A stretch of DNA of 64,000 nucleotides from Phaeodactylibacter sp. (GCF_022763345.1 NZ_JALEGS010000073.1:1-64000), one strand, 5' to 3'. Counted from the stretch's first letter, positions 50,303 to 60,131 are shown. Translations and numbers: made by a program. Notes: generated by a model from the letters alone, not told the origin.

Positions 50303-52756
50303 CTAATCTTTCACTAATTGCAATTTCATACGCTTTATCCGGTCCTCAAGTTTCTCGCTACTGAGCCTTTCCCTCAGCCGGTCCACGATAATAGGAAAGG
50401 CAAACGGAGTAAAACGCCCCGGATGCGTCAGCACAATTTCCTGCTGACTGATACGATGGAGCGCCGCACGCAACCGGGCTTCTTCCAACTGAAAGGCCAG
50501 GACCTCCTCATAAGCCTGCATTAGCAGCAGGTTATCCGGTTCATAATCGTTGAAGACCTCAAAAAACAGCTGTGAGCTGGACTGCAGGTGCCGCTCTTTC
50601 TTTTGCTTGCCTGGGTAGCCTTTAAAAACCAGCCCGGCAATACTGGCAATATCACGGAACCGGCGTTTCGCCATTTCCGCTGCGTTAATACTGGCTTGTA
50701 TATCTTCCCGCAGGTTGGCTGTGCTGAACAATCCGGCGCTCAGCGCCTCCTCAATCGGAATCTCCGTGTCTGACAACAGCTCAAACCCATAATCATTCAT
50801 GGCGATGGAAAAGCTAATAGGCCTCAGGCGGGAGATACGGTAGGCAATCAACGCCCCCATCCCCTCGTGCACAAAACGCCCCTCATAGGGGTAAACCAAC
50901 AAGTGGTGCCCTTCCCGGCTGGTAAAGGACTCCATCAGCAACTCCCCCTCTTTCGGTACCCGGGAGCGGGAAGCCTGCGTCTCAATGAGTGGACTTAGGC
51001 TTTGCAACTCAATATCGGTGAGCTCTGCCCGGCTCAACTGCGCCATTTTGAAGCGCAGAGAAGCTGACAATTGGGAAGACAGGGGCAGTTTCCCGCCCAG
51101 CCATGCCGGAATTTTCCCTTTCTTCTTGCGGCTCTTTTTGACCTGCACCATCATGTCCTTGATCCGGACCAATTCCAAACTTCGCCCGGCAAACCAAAAG
51201 TTGTCCCCCGGCTTGAGCTGCGTGACAAACCATTCTTCAATTGTACCAATAAACTTACCACTCACATACTTCACCTTCAGAGAGGCATCACTGGTGATGG
51301 TGCCGATCTGCAACCGATGGCGCATGGCAACCCGGCGGCTGTCTACCTTATACAGCCCGCCCTGAACCTCCACTTTATTGTACTCATCGTAGGCTTGCAG
51401 GGCCTGACCTCCCGAACGGATGTAGGCCAGGCACCAGGCCCACTCCTCATCGGTCATGCTGGCGTAAGCAAAAGTGCCTCTGACTTCTGGTAAAATTTCC
51501 GCCGGACGAAATCCTTCAGAAACCGCCAGTGTCACCAGGTACTGCACCAGCACATCAAAGGACCGGATGTAAGGCAGGCGGCTTTCCAGTTCTCCATTTG
51601 CAATGGCCCGGCGCAATGCAGCTGCTTCGATGAGCTCCAGGGCATGTGTGGGCACAAAGTGGATTTTACTGGTGGCCCCCGGCTGATGCCCGCTTCGGCC
51701 GGCACGCTGCATAAACCGTGCCACGCCTTTGGGGCTACCAATTTGGATAATGGTTTCCACAGGGCGGAAATCTACACCCAGGTCCAGGCTTGATGTACAA
51801 ACTACAGCTTTCAAACGGGCCTCGTGCAGCGCATCTTCCACCCAGTCCCGCAGTTCCCGGCTGATGGAACCATGATGCATGGCAATGGCACCAGCCAGCT
51901 CAGGCGCTACATCTAGCAGCTTCTGATACCAGATCTCACACTGCGCCCGGGTATTCGTAAAAATGAGGGTACTTTGGCTGCCATTGATAATGGGAATGAT
52001 CTTTTCCACCAGTTTAATGCCCAAATGCCCCGCCCAGGGAAAGCGGTCCACCTCATCCGGCAGCACGGATTCAATTTCGATGACTTTGGAGATATCCGCC
52101 CGGATGACCCGGCATTTTTCAGGGGGTGTATTGCCCATCAGCGCCGCTACCGCTTCTTCCATATTGCCGATGGTAGCAGAAATACCCCATACTTTCAGGT
52201 CTGGTAGAAAGCCTTTGAAGCGGGACAAGGCCAGCTCCATCTGCACGCCGCGCTTGGAACCAATGAGCTCGTGCCATTCGTCGACCACCACGGCTTGCAG
52301 GCTGCCGAAAAATTTGGGGTACCCCTTACTTGCCAGCAGCAGGTGCAGGCTCTCCGGGGTGGTGATGAGCACCTGAGGAGGATTGCGCTTTTGCTTTTGC
52401 CGGGCGCTCGAACTTGTATCGCCGCTACGCACAGCAATTTCCCAGTCCAGCCCCAAATCCTGAGCTGCCCGGTTGATGGCCGATTGTATTTCCTTGGTTA
52501 GTGCACGGATAGGGGTGATCCAAATGGCTTGCAAACCCTTCTTACCATGCTGCGGATGCTCAGCCTGAGCCTGCAAGCATTCCAAAAGTATGGGAATAGC
52601 CATAGAATAGGTCTTTCCGCTACCGGTAGGGGCATTGACTACCCCGCTGTATCCCTCCAGGTAGGCACGCCAGGCTTCCAGCTGAAAGGGGAAAGCTTTC
52701 CAGCCTTGCTTCTCAAACCAGTCCTGCCCAGTCTTGATCCAGGGGTCATTTGGCAT
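50303..52756 (-). CDS. Ligase-associated DEXH-box DNA helicase
   Basis: An 817-aa helicase of the Lhr-like/ligase-associated group. Motif I is NAPTGSGKT (residues 41-49), motif II VVVDEWHELIGSKRG, with SATIGN (III), TSSLDLGVDF (V) and MQRAGRSGHQPG (VI), followed by a long C-terminal region as in Lhr-type proteins. Such enzymes act in DNA-damage repair with an ATP-dependent ligase, an exonuclease and PdeM. The ATG at 52756 is preferred over one 10 codons upstream. It probably heads a minus-strand unit through the esterase and pdeM. Confidence 0.9.
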   Translation of the reverse strand: MPNDPWIKTGQDWFEKQGWKAFPFQLEAWRAYLEGYSGVVNAPTGSGKTYSMAIPILLECLQAQAEHPQHGKKGLQAIWITPIRALTKEIQSAINRAAQDLGLDWEIAVRSGDTSSSARQKQKRNPPQVLITTPESLHLLLASKGYPKFFGSLQAVVVDEWHELIGSKRGVQMELALSRFKGFLPDLKVWGISATIGNMEEAVAALMGNTPPEKCRVIRADISKVIEIESVLPDEVDRFPWAGHLGIKLVEKIIPIINGSQSTLIFTNTRAQCEIWYQKLLDVAPELAGAIAMHHGSISRELRDWVEDALHEARLKAVVCTSSLDLGVDFRPVETIIQIGSPKGVARFMQRAGRSGHQPGATSKIHFVPTHALELIEAAALRRAIANGELESRLPYIRSFDVLVQYLVTLAVSEGFRPAEILPEVRGTFAYASMTDEEWAWCLAYIRSGGQALQAYDEYNKVEVQGGLYKVDSRRVAMRHRLQIGTITSDASLKVKYVSGKFIGTIEEWFVTQLKPGDNFWFAGRSLELVRIKDMMVQVKKSRKKKGKIPAWLGGKLPLSSQLSASLRFKMAQLSRAELTDIELQSLSPLIETQASRSRVPKEGELLMESFTSREGHHLLVYPYEGRFVHEGMGALIAYRISRLRPISFSIAMNDYGFELLSDTEIPIEEALSAGLFSTANLREDIQASINAAEMAKRRFRDIASIAGLVFKGYPGKQKKERHLQSSSQLFFEVFNDYEPDNLLLMQAYEEVLAFQLEEARLRAALHRISQQEIVLTHPGRFTPFAFPIIVDRLRERLSSEKLEDRIKRMKLQLVKD

Positions 52757-52807
52757 ATCAACAGCATTGCCAAAAGCTAACAGCACGCCGGCAGGATGGT
52801 TCTCATT

Positions 52808-54298
52808 TTATCCGACCAGGCCAATGATGAGGTAAAACAGAGCGGCAATCCCCCCCGCTGTCAGAGCATACGGCAATTGGGTCCGGACGTGGTCAATATG
52901 GTCGGTGGCAGAGGCCATGCTTGAAAGTATGGTCGTATCGGAAATCGGTGAGCAATGGTCCCCAAATACACCGCCCCCCAAAGCTGCGGCTATGGTCATG
53001 TACACATCAGCCCCCATTCCTTTAGCCATAGGGACCGCAATGGAAATCATGATGGCAAAAGTGCCCCAGGATGTCCCCGTGGAGAAAGCAATAAAACAAC
53101 TCACCAAAAAAACGATAAAAGGCACCAAATTCGGCGAGAGCCAGGCTTTGGCTACATCTGCCACGTACTGCCCCGTGCCCAGCTCTTTACACACAGCCCC
53201 GATCGCAAAGGCAAACATCATGAGCAACGCCAGGGGCATCATACCGGAAATGCCCTTTAGCGTAAGATCTATCATCTCCTTCCACTTCATAATGCCCTGG
53301 AACCGGTAGAGGATCATTGCAAAAAGAGTGGATACAATCACGGCAATGAGCACGGAAGTGGAGCCAGAGCCCTGACCAATCGCGTAGGTAACTTTCTTGA
53401 AGAAGGCGGCTTCGGGCATGCGCTCCATGGCACCTGCCCAGCCGGTCACCGAAAGCATGACGGGCATCATGAGCACCATGACCAGAATAGGCAGCACCAT
53501 ATTGTAGGCTTTAGGCTTTACCCCCGGAGCCGTCTCCACATCCGTGAGTTCGTCGGAAATCATAGGCTGAGCCCCATCATTGAGTAATTTGCCCTCTTCC
53601 CTCGCCCGGCGTTCCGCTGCCCGCATCGGACCGAAATCCTTCCCGGAAATCACAATAATGAGCACCAAAATAAGCGCCAGAAAGGGGTAAAAGTTATAAC
53701 CCACCGCCCGAATCATCGTAGCAAAGGGGTCTGTAAAACCTTCTGCCACCAGTAGCGACATAATAAACGCCCCCCACCCATTAAACGGAATGATAATGCT
53801 TGATGGCGCAGAACTACTGTCCGCCACATAGGCTAGTTTTTCGCGGGAAATGCCCAGCTTGTCAAACACCGGCCGGTACAAGGCGCCCACAGTCAGCACT
53901 GAAATACTCGACTCCACAAAAATGAGCAAGCCGGTCAGCCAGGCCAACAACTGTACAATAATGCGGTTGCTCCCGCTTTGCTTTTGTTCGTAGTGATGCA
54001 GCAGACGGTTGACATGCTTAATGAAGCCTTCCACCCCGCCCGAACGCTGAATGAAAATAATCAGTGCACCGACCAGCGCACAAAACATGATCGTACGGGT
54101 ATTGCCAGGCTCCTGAAACACATTGACCAGCGCCTCCACCGTATCGAAGCTGCCCTGTATGGGGTTGAAATCATCGATGATCATCCAACCCAACCAGATC
54201 CCAAACAGAAGGGAAACATAGACCTGCCGCGTCGCAATAGCTAACACAATTGCAATCACCGGGGGCAGGAGGGAAAGAAATCCGTAGTCGCTGGTCAT
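52808..54298 (-). CDS. nhaC: Na+/H+ antiporter NhaC family
   Basis: A 496-aa polytopic inner-membrane protein with about 12 hydrophobic segments. It has NhaC-family signatures FSTGTSWGTFAIMI and GDHCSPISDTTILSSM, plus FVESSISVLTVGALYRPV. It expels Na+ in exchange for protons. The ATG at 54298 starts the first hydrophobic segment; the frame is open 18 codons upstream in polar sequence. It lies 40 bp after the PBP4 gene and 51 bp before the helicase gene, a likely operon. Confidence 0.93.
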   Translation of the reverse strand: MTSDYGFLSLLPPVIAIVLAIATRQVYVSLLFGIWLGWMIIDDFNPIQGSFDTVEALVNVFQEPGNTRTIMFCALVGALIIFIQRSGGVEGFIKHVNRLLHHYEQKQSGSNRIIVQLLAWLTGLLIFVESSISVLTVGALYRPVFDKLGISREKLAYVADSSSAPSSIIIPFNGWGAFIMSLLVAEGFTDPFATMIRAVGYNFYPFLALILVLIIVISGKDFGPMRAAERRAREEGKLLNDGAQPMISDELTDVETAPGVKPKAYNMVLPILVMVLMMPVMLSVTGWAGAMERMPEAAFFKKVTYAIGQGSGSTSVLIAVIVSTLFAMILYRFQGIMKWKEMIDLTLKGISGMMPLALLMMFAFAIGAVCKELGTGQYVADVAKAWLSPNLVPFIVFLVSCFIAFSTGTSWGTFAIMISIAVPMAKGMGADVYMTIAAALGGGVFGDHCSPISDTTILSSMASATDHIDHVRTQLPYALTAGGIAALFYLIIGLVG

Positions 54299-54338
54299 TT
54301 TTAGGGGAAATATACGCCCGTTGCCTGGCTTTAACAAA

Positions 54339-55670
54339 TCAGAAGTTATCACGGATATACTCCAGCACCTGCTGCATTTCCTTTTTGACGGGGGCAGTGC
54401 CCTGCACGTAGTTGTTGTGCATAAAGCTAAAAATAAGCTCCCGTCCGGAAGCGGTTAGTAAATACCCGCTCAGGCAGTGCTTATTACTCAGGGTACCGGT
54501 TTTGGCAAATACATATGGCTCGCCTTGTCCATTGCTGTAAAGACTTTTAATAGTGCCTGAAACTCCACCGGCGGGGAATACGCTGTGCCGCCAGGCTGCG
54601 GGTTTCTCCTGCCGGATAAGATCAAGCACGCCGACCATCGTCCGGGGCGTAAAAAGGTTATAACGGGACAGCCCAGAGCCGTCGCGCCACAGCAGGCGGT
54701 CCGGTAAGCCGGCATAAAGGCTGTCCTGCGCATAGCGTATAGCTTCAGCTGTGCTTTGACTGCCGGATATTTTCTCCGAACAGGCAAGCAGCAATTGCTC
54801 GGCAATGAAGTTATCACTTTCCTGCATGAGTTTACGGTAAAGCGTATCCGGCACAGCCCGGTAGCGCGTCTTTACGTGCAAGGGCGGCAGATGAGTCAGG
54901 TCCAGGCAACCGACCGGCTTGTGGAGGGTGTCGCTCAGCAGTTGGGCAATTAGTGTGGGCGTGACATTAAAGGGTCGCGTGCGGCCAAAGGGCGGACCGG
55001 ATAGTGCAGGGTCATTATACTCAAAGTCGTTGCTATATTCCCTGCGCAGTATCCGGGGGTAAGTGCCGTCCATCCGGGGATTATAGACCAGCCTTTGCTC
55101 GAAGTAGGGGGGATAAGCAGAGATGCCTTCACCGGTTTTGGTACGGCTGAAGTAGACCTGATTGCCGTACAGCGGGAAAGAAGATTTCTCAGGTTGATAG
55201 CTGTACCCGTAGTCATCCCAGGCCCAGCCGGGGCCGAAGCGTTCGTCCTTGTAATTATGTGCGCTGAAGAACAACTGGCAGGTGGTGTCTTTCAACAGCG
55301 CTAACCCTACCGTATCCCCTGGTAATGCAGGGTGCAGGAACATGGGGTCGCCAGTTCCCCAAATCACCATAGAATCTCCGGTGACGGCATAGCGGAAGGC
55401 CGGGATAGAGTCACCCAACACCCGAAGTGCAGTATAAAGCGTAAAGATTTTAGTATTTGATGCCGGCGTGAAATATTTACCAGCATCTTTCTCTATCAGA
55501 AAGCGCTCCTGCGACGGGTCATAAAGGGCAAAACCAGTAAAGATTTCGCTAAATACCTCCGACTCGTACAGCATACGGTAAAGAATATCCAGGCTTTTGT
55601 CTTCCTGCTCTGGCTGAGCAACTAGGGCAGCGGACATCAAAAGGAAAAATATGGGCAAGCATTGCTTCAT
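54339..55670 (-). CDS. dacB: D-alanyl-D-alanine carboxypeptidase/endopeptidase, PBP4 family (S13)
   Basis: A 443-aa periplasmic enzyme with a signal peptide (LPIFFLLMSAALVAQ). It has the three penicillin-binding motifs: SxxK at Ser71-Lys74 (TPASNTKI), SDN near 280 (QESDNFIAEQ) and KTG near 390 (FAKTGTLSN). The S13 family cleaves terminal D-Ala and peptide cross-links in murein. It starts the minus-strand group running through nhaC, and is divergent from the GH3C-like/beta-lactamase-like gene. Confidence 0.92.
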   Translation of the reverse strand: MKQCLPIFFLLMSAALVAQPEQEDKSLDILYRMLYESEVFSEIFTGFALYDPSQERFLIEKDAGKYFTPASNTKIFTLYTALRVLGDSIPAFRYAVTGDSMVIWGTGDPMFLHPALPGDTVGLALLKDTTCQLFFSAHNYKDERFGPGWAWDDYGYSYQPEKSSFPLYGNQVYFSRTKTGEGISAYPPYFEQRLVYNPRMDGTYPRILRREYSNDFEYNDPALSGPPFGRTRPFNVTPTLIAQLLSDTLHKPVGCLDLTHLPPLHVKTRYRAVPDTLYRKLMQESDNFIAEQLLLACSEKISGSQSTAEAIRYAQDSLYAGLPDRLLWRDGSGLSRYNLFTPRTMVGVLDLIRQEKPAAWRHSVFPAGGVSGTIKSLYSNGQGEPYVFAKTGTLSNKHCLSGYLLTASGRELIFSFMHNNYVQGTAPVKKEMQQVLEYIRDNF

Positions 55671-55691
55671 GGGAATTGGAGTTCAGATGTG

Positions 55692-55699
55692 TACTTTTG
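55692..55699 (+). promoter_or_regulatory. Candidate -7 box of serine hydrolase gene
   Basis: TACTTTTG, an exact TAnnTTTG match, 35 bp upstream of the ATG at 55735. No clear -33 TTG is seen at the expected distance. Confidence 0.4.
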
Positions 55700-55734
55700 T
55701 TGCAGCACATTAATATGACAAAATATAAACTTAA

Positions 55735-57633
55735 ATGCAACGGGTACTTCTACTTGTCTTTCTTTTTTCGGCCCTGCCCCTGCTCCTGACCGGGCAGCCT
55801 TCTGAGGACCTCAAAGCCAGCCTCTCCTTCAAAAGAGCAGAACAGGCCACCACCGTCCTAATCAATCAGGACGAACTGCTGCCCCTGAAACGGCTGGATA
55901 CACTACGGATCGCTCACATCAGCTTCGGACAGTTGCAAACCGGCCCCTTCCTCGAAACCCTGAACAAATACGCGCCGGTAACGCATGTCAATACGCCTTT
56001 TGACATTACGGAGGAGTGGCTGGCTGAGCAGCGCGAAAAATTTAACCTGTTTATTTTGGAACTGGAAGACATCCCTGTTGCCGGACAGGTACCAGCCGTA
56101 TACAACTACCAGGATTTCATAAAGCCACTCATTGAGCAATTGCCAACACTGGTGTTTATCAATGGTGACGGTAGTGTACTTCAGGTTATGCCTTTCCTGC
56201 GTAAAGCCCACGGCATGCTCATTACGCCCTCTCACGAAGAGATGGGGACCGTGGTGGCAGCCCAGATTGTTTTTGGGGCAGTGGGTGCTCAGGGCAAACT
56301 GCGGGGCGGCCTTAGGGGCACAGACCTGCGCACCGGAGACGGCTATACTTACCCCGGTGGGGAACACCTCCGATATACCCCTTTCGATTATGCGGACCTG
56401 GACCAGGCTTTGCTTGAGGACAGTATTGCGGCTATCGTGGAAGAAGGGATTGCCAAGGGCGCCTACCCCGGTGCTCAGGTCCTCGTAGCCCGGCACGGCA
56501 ATGTGGTGTACCACAAGGCATTTGGCCACCATACTTTTGAAAATGTAAAGGCCGTAGCCACAGATGACCTCTACGATCTGGCTTCCGTCACTAAAATATC
56601 CTCCGCCCTGCCTGCGCTGATGAAGCTCCACGGAGAAGGGAAATTCCAGCTGAATGCACCGCTCGAAAAGTATATGCCCGAGTTTAAAGGCTCCGACAAG
56701 GGCGGACTGACTTTCCGGTCTATGCTGGCCCACAATGCCCGCCTGCGGCCCTGGATTCCGTACTGGAAAGGCACGCTCCGGGGGCATAGCCGTTATCCCT
56801 GGCAGAAAAGGTGGGATAACGAGCGCATCAATGACGGGCGCTTCCGCTGGTTTACCTTTAAGAAAGACTCTTCGAAGCGATTTCCTATCTACGTGACTGA
56901 CGATTTGTGGCTGCATCGGAAGTACAAAAAGCGCATTTACAAAGCCATTAAAAAGTCGCCCCTGAATGAAGAGCCGGGTTATGTGTATTCCGGGCTGCTG
57001 TTTTACCTGTTGCCCGAAATCGTGGCAGACCTGAGCACCACCGCCTATACCGAGTACCTTGACCAAAACTTCTACCATCGATTGGGTGCTTTTTCCCTGG
57101 GTTACCGTCCATTGGAAGAATACTCAAGGGAACAGATCGTCCCTACGGAGCAGGACACCTTCTTCCGTATGCAGCAACTCCACGGCTATGTGCACGACGA
57201 AGGCGCAGCAATGATGGGTGGCATCTCTGCCAATGCCGGGCTGTTTGCTAATGCCAGAGACCTGGCTAAGCTGATGCATCTGTACATGAATAACGGCAGG
57301 GCAGCAGGCGAACAACTAATCGACTCTGCCTCCGTGGCAGAATTTACCCGTTGCCAGTACTGCGATGAGGGCAACCGCCGGGGGCTGGGCTTTGATAAGC
57401 CCATGATTGAGTACGACTCGACCCGGAGTTATGTGGCCGCATCTGCAAGCCCCTCAAGCTTTGGGCACAGTGGCTACACCGGCACCTTTACCTGGGCTGA
57501 TCCGGAAAGTGGGCTTCTGCTGGTTTTTCTGTCCAACCGGGTCTACCCTACCCGGGAGAACCGAAAGCTCTATGAACTGAACATCCGGCCCCGTTTGCAC
57601 GAGGTGCTCTATCAGGCGATATTGGAAGATTAA
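55735..57633 (+). CDS. Serine hydrolase (class C beta-lactamase fold) with GH3 C-terminal-like N-domain
   Basis: A 632-aa exported protein (signal peptide LLLVFLFSALPLLLTG). Residues about 30-215 resemble the C-terminal domain of family-3 glycoside hydrolases (AEQATTVLINQDELLPL). The rest is a class C beta-lactamase/esterase fold with SVTK (Ser284, Lys287) and the Tyr motif YVYSG (Tyr418). In other Bacteroidota a related fusion carries a full GH3 catalytic domain in front; that part is absent here, so this may be a shortened derivative. Likely periplasmic, acting on cell-wall or related substrates. Confidence 0.82.
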   Translation: MQRVLLLVFLFSALPLLLTGQPSEDLKASLSFKRAEQATTVLINQDELLPLKRLDTLRIAHISFGQLQTGPFLETLNKYAPVTHVNTPFDITEEWLAEQREKFNLFILELEDIPVAGQVPAVYNYQDFIKPLIEQLPTLVFINGDGSVLQVMPFLRKAHGMLITPSHEEMGTVVAAQIVFGAVGAQGKLRGGLRGTDLRTGDGYTYPGGEHLRYTPFDYADLDQALLEDSIAAIVEEGIAKGAYPGAQVLVARHGNVVYHKAFGHHTFENVKAVATDDLYDLASVTKISSALPALMKLHGEGKFQLNAPLEKYMPEFKGSDKGGLTFRSMLAHNARLRPWIPYWKGTLRGHSRYPWQKRWDNERINDGRFRWFTFKKDSSKRFPIYVTDDLWLHRKYKKRIYKAIKKSPLNEEPGYVYSGLLFYLLPEIVADLSTTAYTEYLDQNFYHRLGAFSLGYRPLEEYSREQIVPTEQDTFFRMQQLHGYVHDEGAAMMGGISANAGLFANARDLAKLMHLYMNNGRAAGEQLIDSASVAEFTRCQYCDEGNRRGLGFDKPMIEYDSTRSYVAASASPSSFGHSGYTGTFTWADPESGLLLVFLSNRVYPTRENRKLYELNIRPRLHEVLYQAILED

Positions 57634-57655
57634 ACCTCCTGAAACCTTATACACA

Positions 57656-57690
57656 AAAGCCCCCGCCAACCAATGCTGACGGGGGTTTTC
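57656..57690. terminator. Bidirectional terminator between serine hydrolase and odhB genes
   Basis: Stem CCCCCG (57660-57665) with CGGGGG (57680-57685), extended by a CA/TG pair after one mismatch, flanked by AAAA and TTTTCTTTT. It fits termination of both converging genes. Confidence 0.75.
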
Positions 57691-57714
57691 TTTTATACCG
57701 GTAAGGCAAAGGAT

Positions 57715-58995
57715 TTACAGGTCAAGCAGCATACTTACCGGGTCTTCGATGTATTCTTTGACTTTCACCAGGAAGGTCACGGAAGTACTGCCGTCAATTA
57801 CCCGGTGGTCATAGGACAGCGCCAGGTACATCATCGGGCGGATTTTCACCTCCCCGTCGATTGCCATGGGGCGGTTTTTGATGCCGTGCATGCCGAGGAT
57901 AGCCGACTGCGGCTCATTCAGGATAGGCGTGCTCAGCAGGGAGCCGAAGATACCACCGTTCGTGATGGTGAAGGTCCCCCCTGACATTTCTTCAAGGGTG
58001 AGTTTCCCATCACGCGCCTTGGTCGCCAATTCTTTGATTTTGTACTCAATTTCTGCAAAGGATAGCGACTCTACGTTGTGTACCGGAGGCACCACCAGGC
58101 CATTCGGTGTAGAGACCGCGATGGACACATCAGCGTAATCGTGGTACACCAGGTTGTCGCCGTCAAGTTTAGCGTTCACATCTGGCATTTCCATGAGTGC
58201 CTTAGCGCAAGCTTTCGCGAAAATCGACATAAAGCCTAGTTTGATGCCGTACTTCTCGACGAAGCGTTCCTGGTACGTTTTACGCAGCTTCATCACCTCG
58301 GTAAGGTCCACCTCATTGAAGGTGGTGAGCATAGCCGTTTCGTTCTTCGCACTGACAAGGCGCTTGGCGATGGTGCGGCGCATACGGCTCATTTTCTTGG
58401 AGGAGGTCTCCCGGCTGAAGTTTTCGCTGGAAGAGAAGACGACCTGCTTAGATGGCGCTTCTTTTGCCGGAGCCGGGCTAGGTGCCGGTGCCTGCTTTTT
58501 AGATTCCACGGCTTTTTGAGCATCCTCTTTGGTGATGCGGCCGTCTTTGCCCGTGCCTTTGACCGCCTGAGGGTCAATATCGTTTTCCTTCAGAATTTTG
58601 GCAGCTGCCGGAGACGGATGACCAGCGGCGTAGCTGTCCTCACTTTCGGAAGCTTCTACGGTGGCAGGTTCTTTCGTTTCTTCCTTTTTAGGAGCCGATT
58701 CTTCCTTAGCAGGTGCATCGTCCTTTGGCGCATCTCCGCCCCCACTTTCTTTACTGACACTTGTGTCAATCTTGGCCACGAGCGCACCGATTTCCAGGTC
58801 ATCGTCTTCCGCTGCAACGTGGATCAGCTTACCGGAAGCCTCTGCCGGAAATTCGAGGGTGGCTTTATCCGATTCAAATTCGCAAATGGGTTGGTCGAGT
58901 TCGACATAGTCGCCGTCCGCAATAAGCCATTGGGAAAGGGTCACTTCGGTGACAGATTCGCCGATGGTTGGGACTTTCATTTCTACTACGCTCAT
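57715..58995 (-). CDS. sucB: Dihydrolipoyllysine succinyltransferase, 2-oxoglutarate dehydrogenase E2
   Basis: A 426-aa E2 subunit. The lipoyl domain has the lipoylated Lys44 (FESDKATLEF), followed by an acidic/Ala-rich linker. The E3/E1-binding domain (HPSPAAAKILKENDI, VKGTGKDGRITKEDA) precedes a C-terminal acyltransferase domain ending in YDHRVIDGSTSVTF with the active-site His. It transfers succinyl groups to CoA in the TCA cycle. The E1 gene is not adjacent. Terminated by the bidirectional hairpin at 57656. Confidence 0.93.
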   Translation of the reverse strand: MSVVEMKVPTIGESVTEVTLSQWLIADGDYVELDQPICEFESDKATLEFPAEASGKLIHVAAEDDDLEIGALVAKIDTSVSKESGGGDAPKDDAPAKEESAPKKEETKEPATVEASESEDSYAAGHPSPAAAKILKENDIDPQAVKGTGKDGRITKEDAQKAVESKKQAPAPSPAPAKEAPSKQVVFSSSENFSRETSSKKMSRMRRTIAKRLVSAKNETAMLTTFNEVDLTEVMKLRKTYQERFVEKYGIKLGFMSIFAKACAKALMEMPDVNAKLDGDNLVYHDYADVSIAVSTPNGLVVPPVHNVESLSFAEIEYKIKELATKARDGKLTLEEMSGGTFTITNGGIFGSLLSTPILNEPQSAILGMHGIKNRPMAIDGEVKIRPMMYLALSYDHRVIDGSTSVTFLVKVKEYIEDPVSMLLDL

Positions 58996-59180
58996 AAGGG
59001 CCGTGGGTATATTGGGTTATGAAAGAGTTTTGCCTTCGTGCTGCCGAAAAGCACCACAATAATCAGGTAAATACAGCACTTAAACAAGCTCAACGCGCCT
59101 TTTCTGGCCTTGACTTATATAGTTTGCTATATATTTTGGAACAACACCCTGAACCAGCAAGAGGTTCTTGGGCCAAACCG

Positions 59181-60131
59181 CTAATTCCGTGGTTTTAGGT
59201 TGAACCGGTAGAATTTGGGTGTGCCGCCTTTGCCTTCGTTAGACAAGTATAGCCCGCCATTGGGGTCAAAGCAGAGGCCCTCAGGCTGGGGGTGCATTTT
59301 TTTGCTAAGCTTTTCAATGTGCAAAATCCGCCCGGAGCGGTCGAGGACTAATAGCATCTTGCCAACCGAAGAGGCAATATACAGATGCCCGGTCAGCGGG
59401 TGTATCGCGATAGCAGACGGGCTAAACCCAAAAGCTTCATCGGGGTCGAAAAACTCCATTAGCTTTTCCAGCTTCCGGATAGCCGGGGCTTGGTCGAGAT
59501 AGTGCCTTACAGAGTCTGCATCCACAAAGTAGACCGGTTGTTCCTGCAACGCTTTGTCCTCCAGGTCGAAGGCATAGATACCTTTCTTATGAGGGTATTC
59601 TACCTCATAACCGGCCTGCGCTTTACAGGCTAGCAACAGGCGTTTATTGGCTTTATCGTAAGCCAGTCCCTCTACGTCGTTGTCATCGTTGAGGAAGAAA
59701 TTGTACTTCTCTACTTTTTGATTAGCTTCCGCAGGATTTATCACCTCATAAATGGTACCCGTACTTTTGACCACGTAGATGGTATTGCCAACCCATTCCA
59801 CGCCTTCGTAGTCGCCGTCTTTCCAGAACTTTGCTTCCCGGGTTACTTCTCCATTGAAAGGATTGATAAAAAAGAGGATGCCATCTTCGTCCTGTACGGC
59901 TACGAGCTCCTCTCCGTCTTCTGAAATACCGAGCCCTGAGATTTCCTCCAGATCATGCGGGAGATTGAAAGTCCAGTCGGGGTCACCAAGACGGTAGTCA
60001 AAGGAAAAGTCCGGAGCCAGGGTCAGCCCTGTAGACTGATCAGCAGCCTTGTCATTGGCGGGTTGGCAACTTAAGAGTGTCATGACAAGTCCACAAAGTA
60101 TAGGCAGCATATAGTTAATTTTTTGAGTCAT
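59181..60131 (-). CDS. SdiA-regulated-like lipoprotein
   Basis: A 316-aa lipoprotein (GLVMTLLSC). The mature part is a beta-propeller of the SdiA-regulated family (LPHDLEEISGLGISEDGEEL, YEGVEWVGNTIYVVKSTG, NDVEGLAYDKANKRLLLAC, HPLTGHLYIASSVGKMLLVLD). It is likely periplasmic or surface-exposed; the biochemical role is unknown. The ATG at 60131 begins the signal peptide. About 180 bp of non-coding DNA separate it from sucB. Confidence 0.82.
   Translation of the reverse strand: MTQKINYMLPILCGLVMTLLSCQPANDKAADQSTGLTLAPDFSFDYRLGDPDWTFNLPHDLEEISGLGISEDGEELVAVQDEDGILFFINPFNGEVTREAKFWKDGDYEGVEWVGNTIYVVKSTGTIYEVINPAEANQKVEKYNFFLNDDNDVEGLAYDKANKRLLLACKAQAGYEVEYPHKKGIYAFDLEDKALQEQPVYFVDADSVRHYLDQAPAIRKLEKLMEFFDPDEAFGFSPSAIAIHPLTGHLYIASSVGKMLLVLDRSGRILHIEKLSKKMHPQPEGLCFDPNGGLYLSNEGKGGTPKFYRFNLKPRN

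Noticed and set aside
55903..57078. 391-aa minus-strand frame
   Set aside because: It is antisense to the serine hydrolase gene with intact catalytic motifs.
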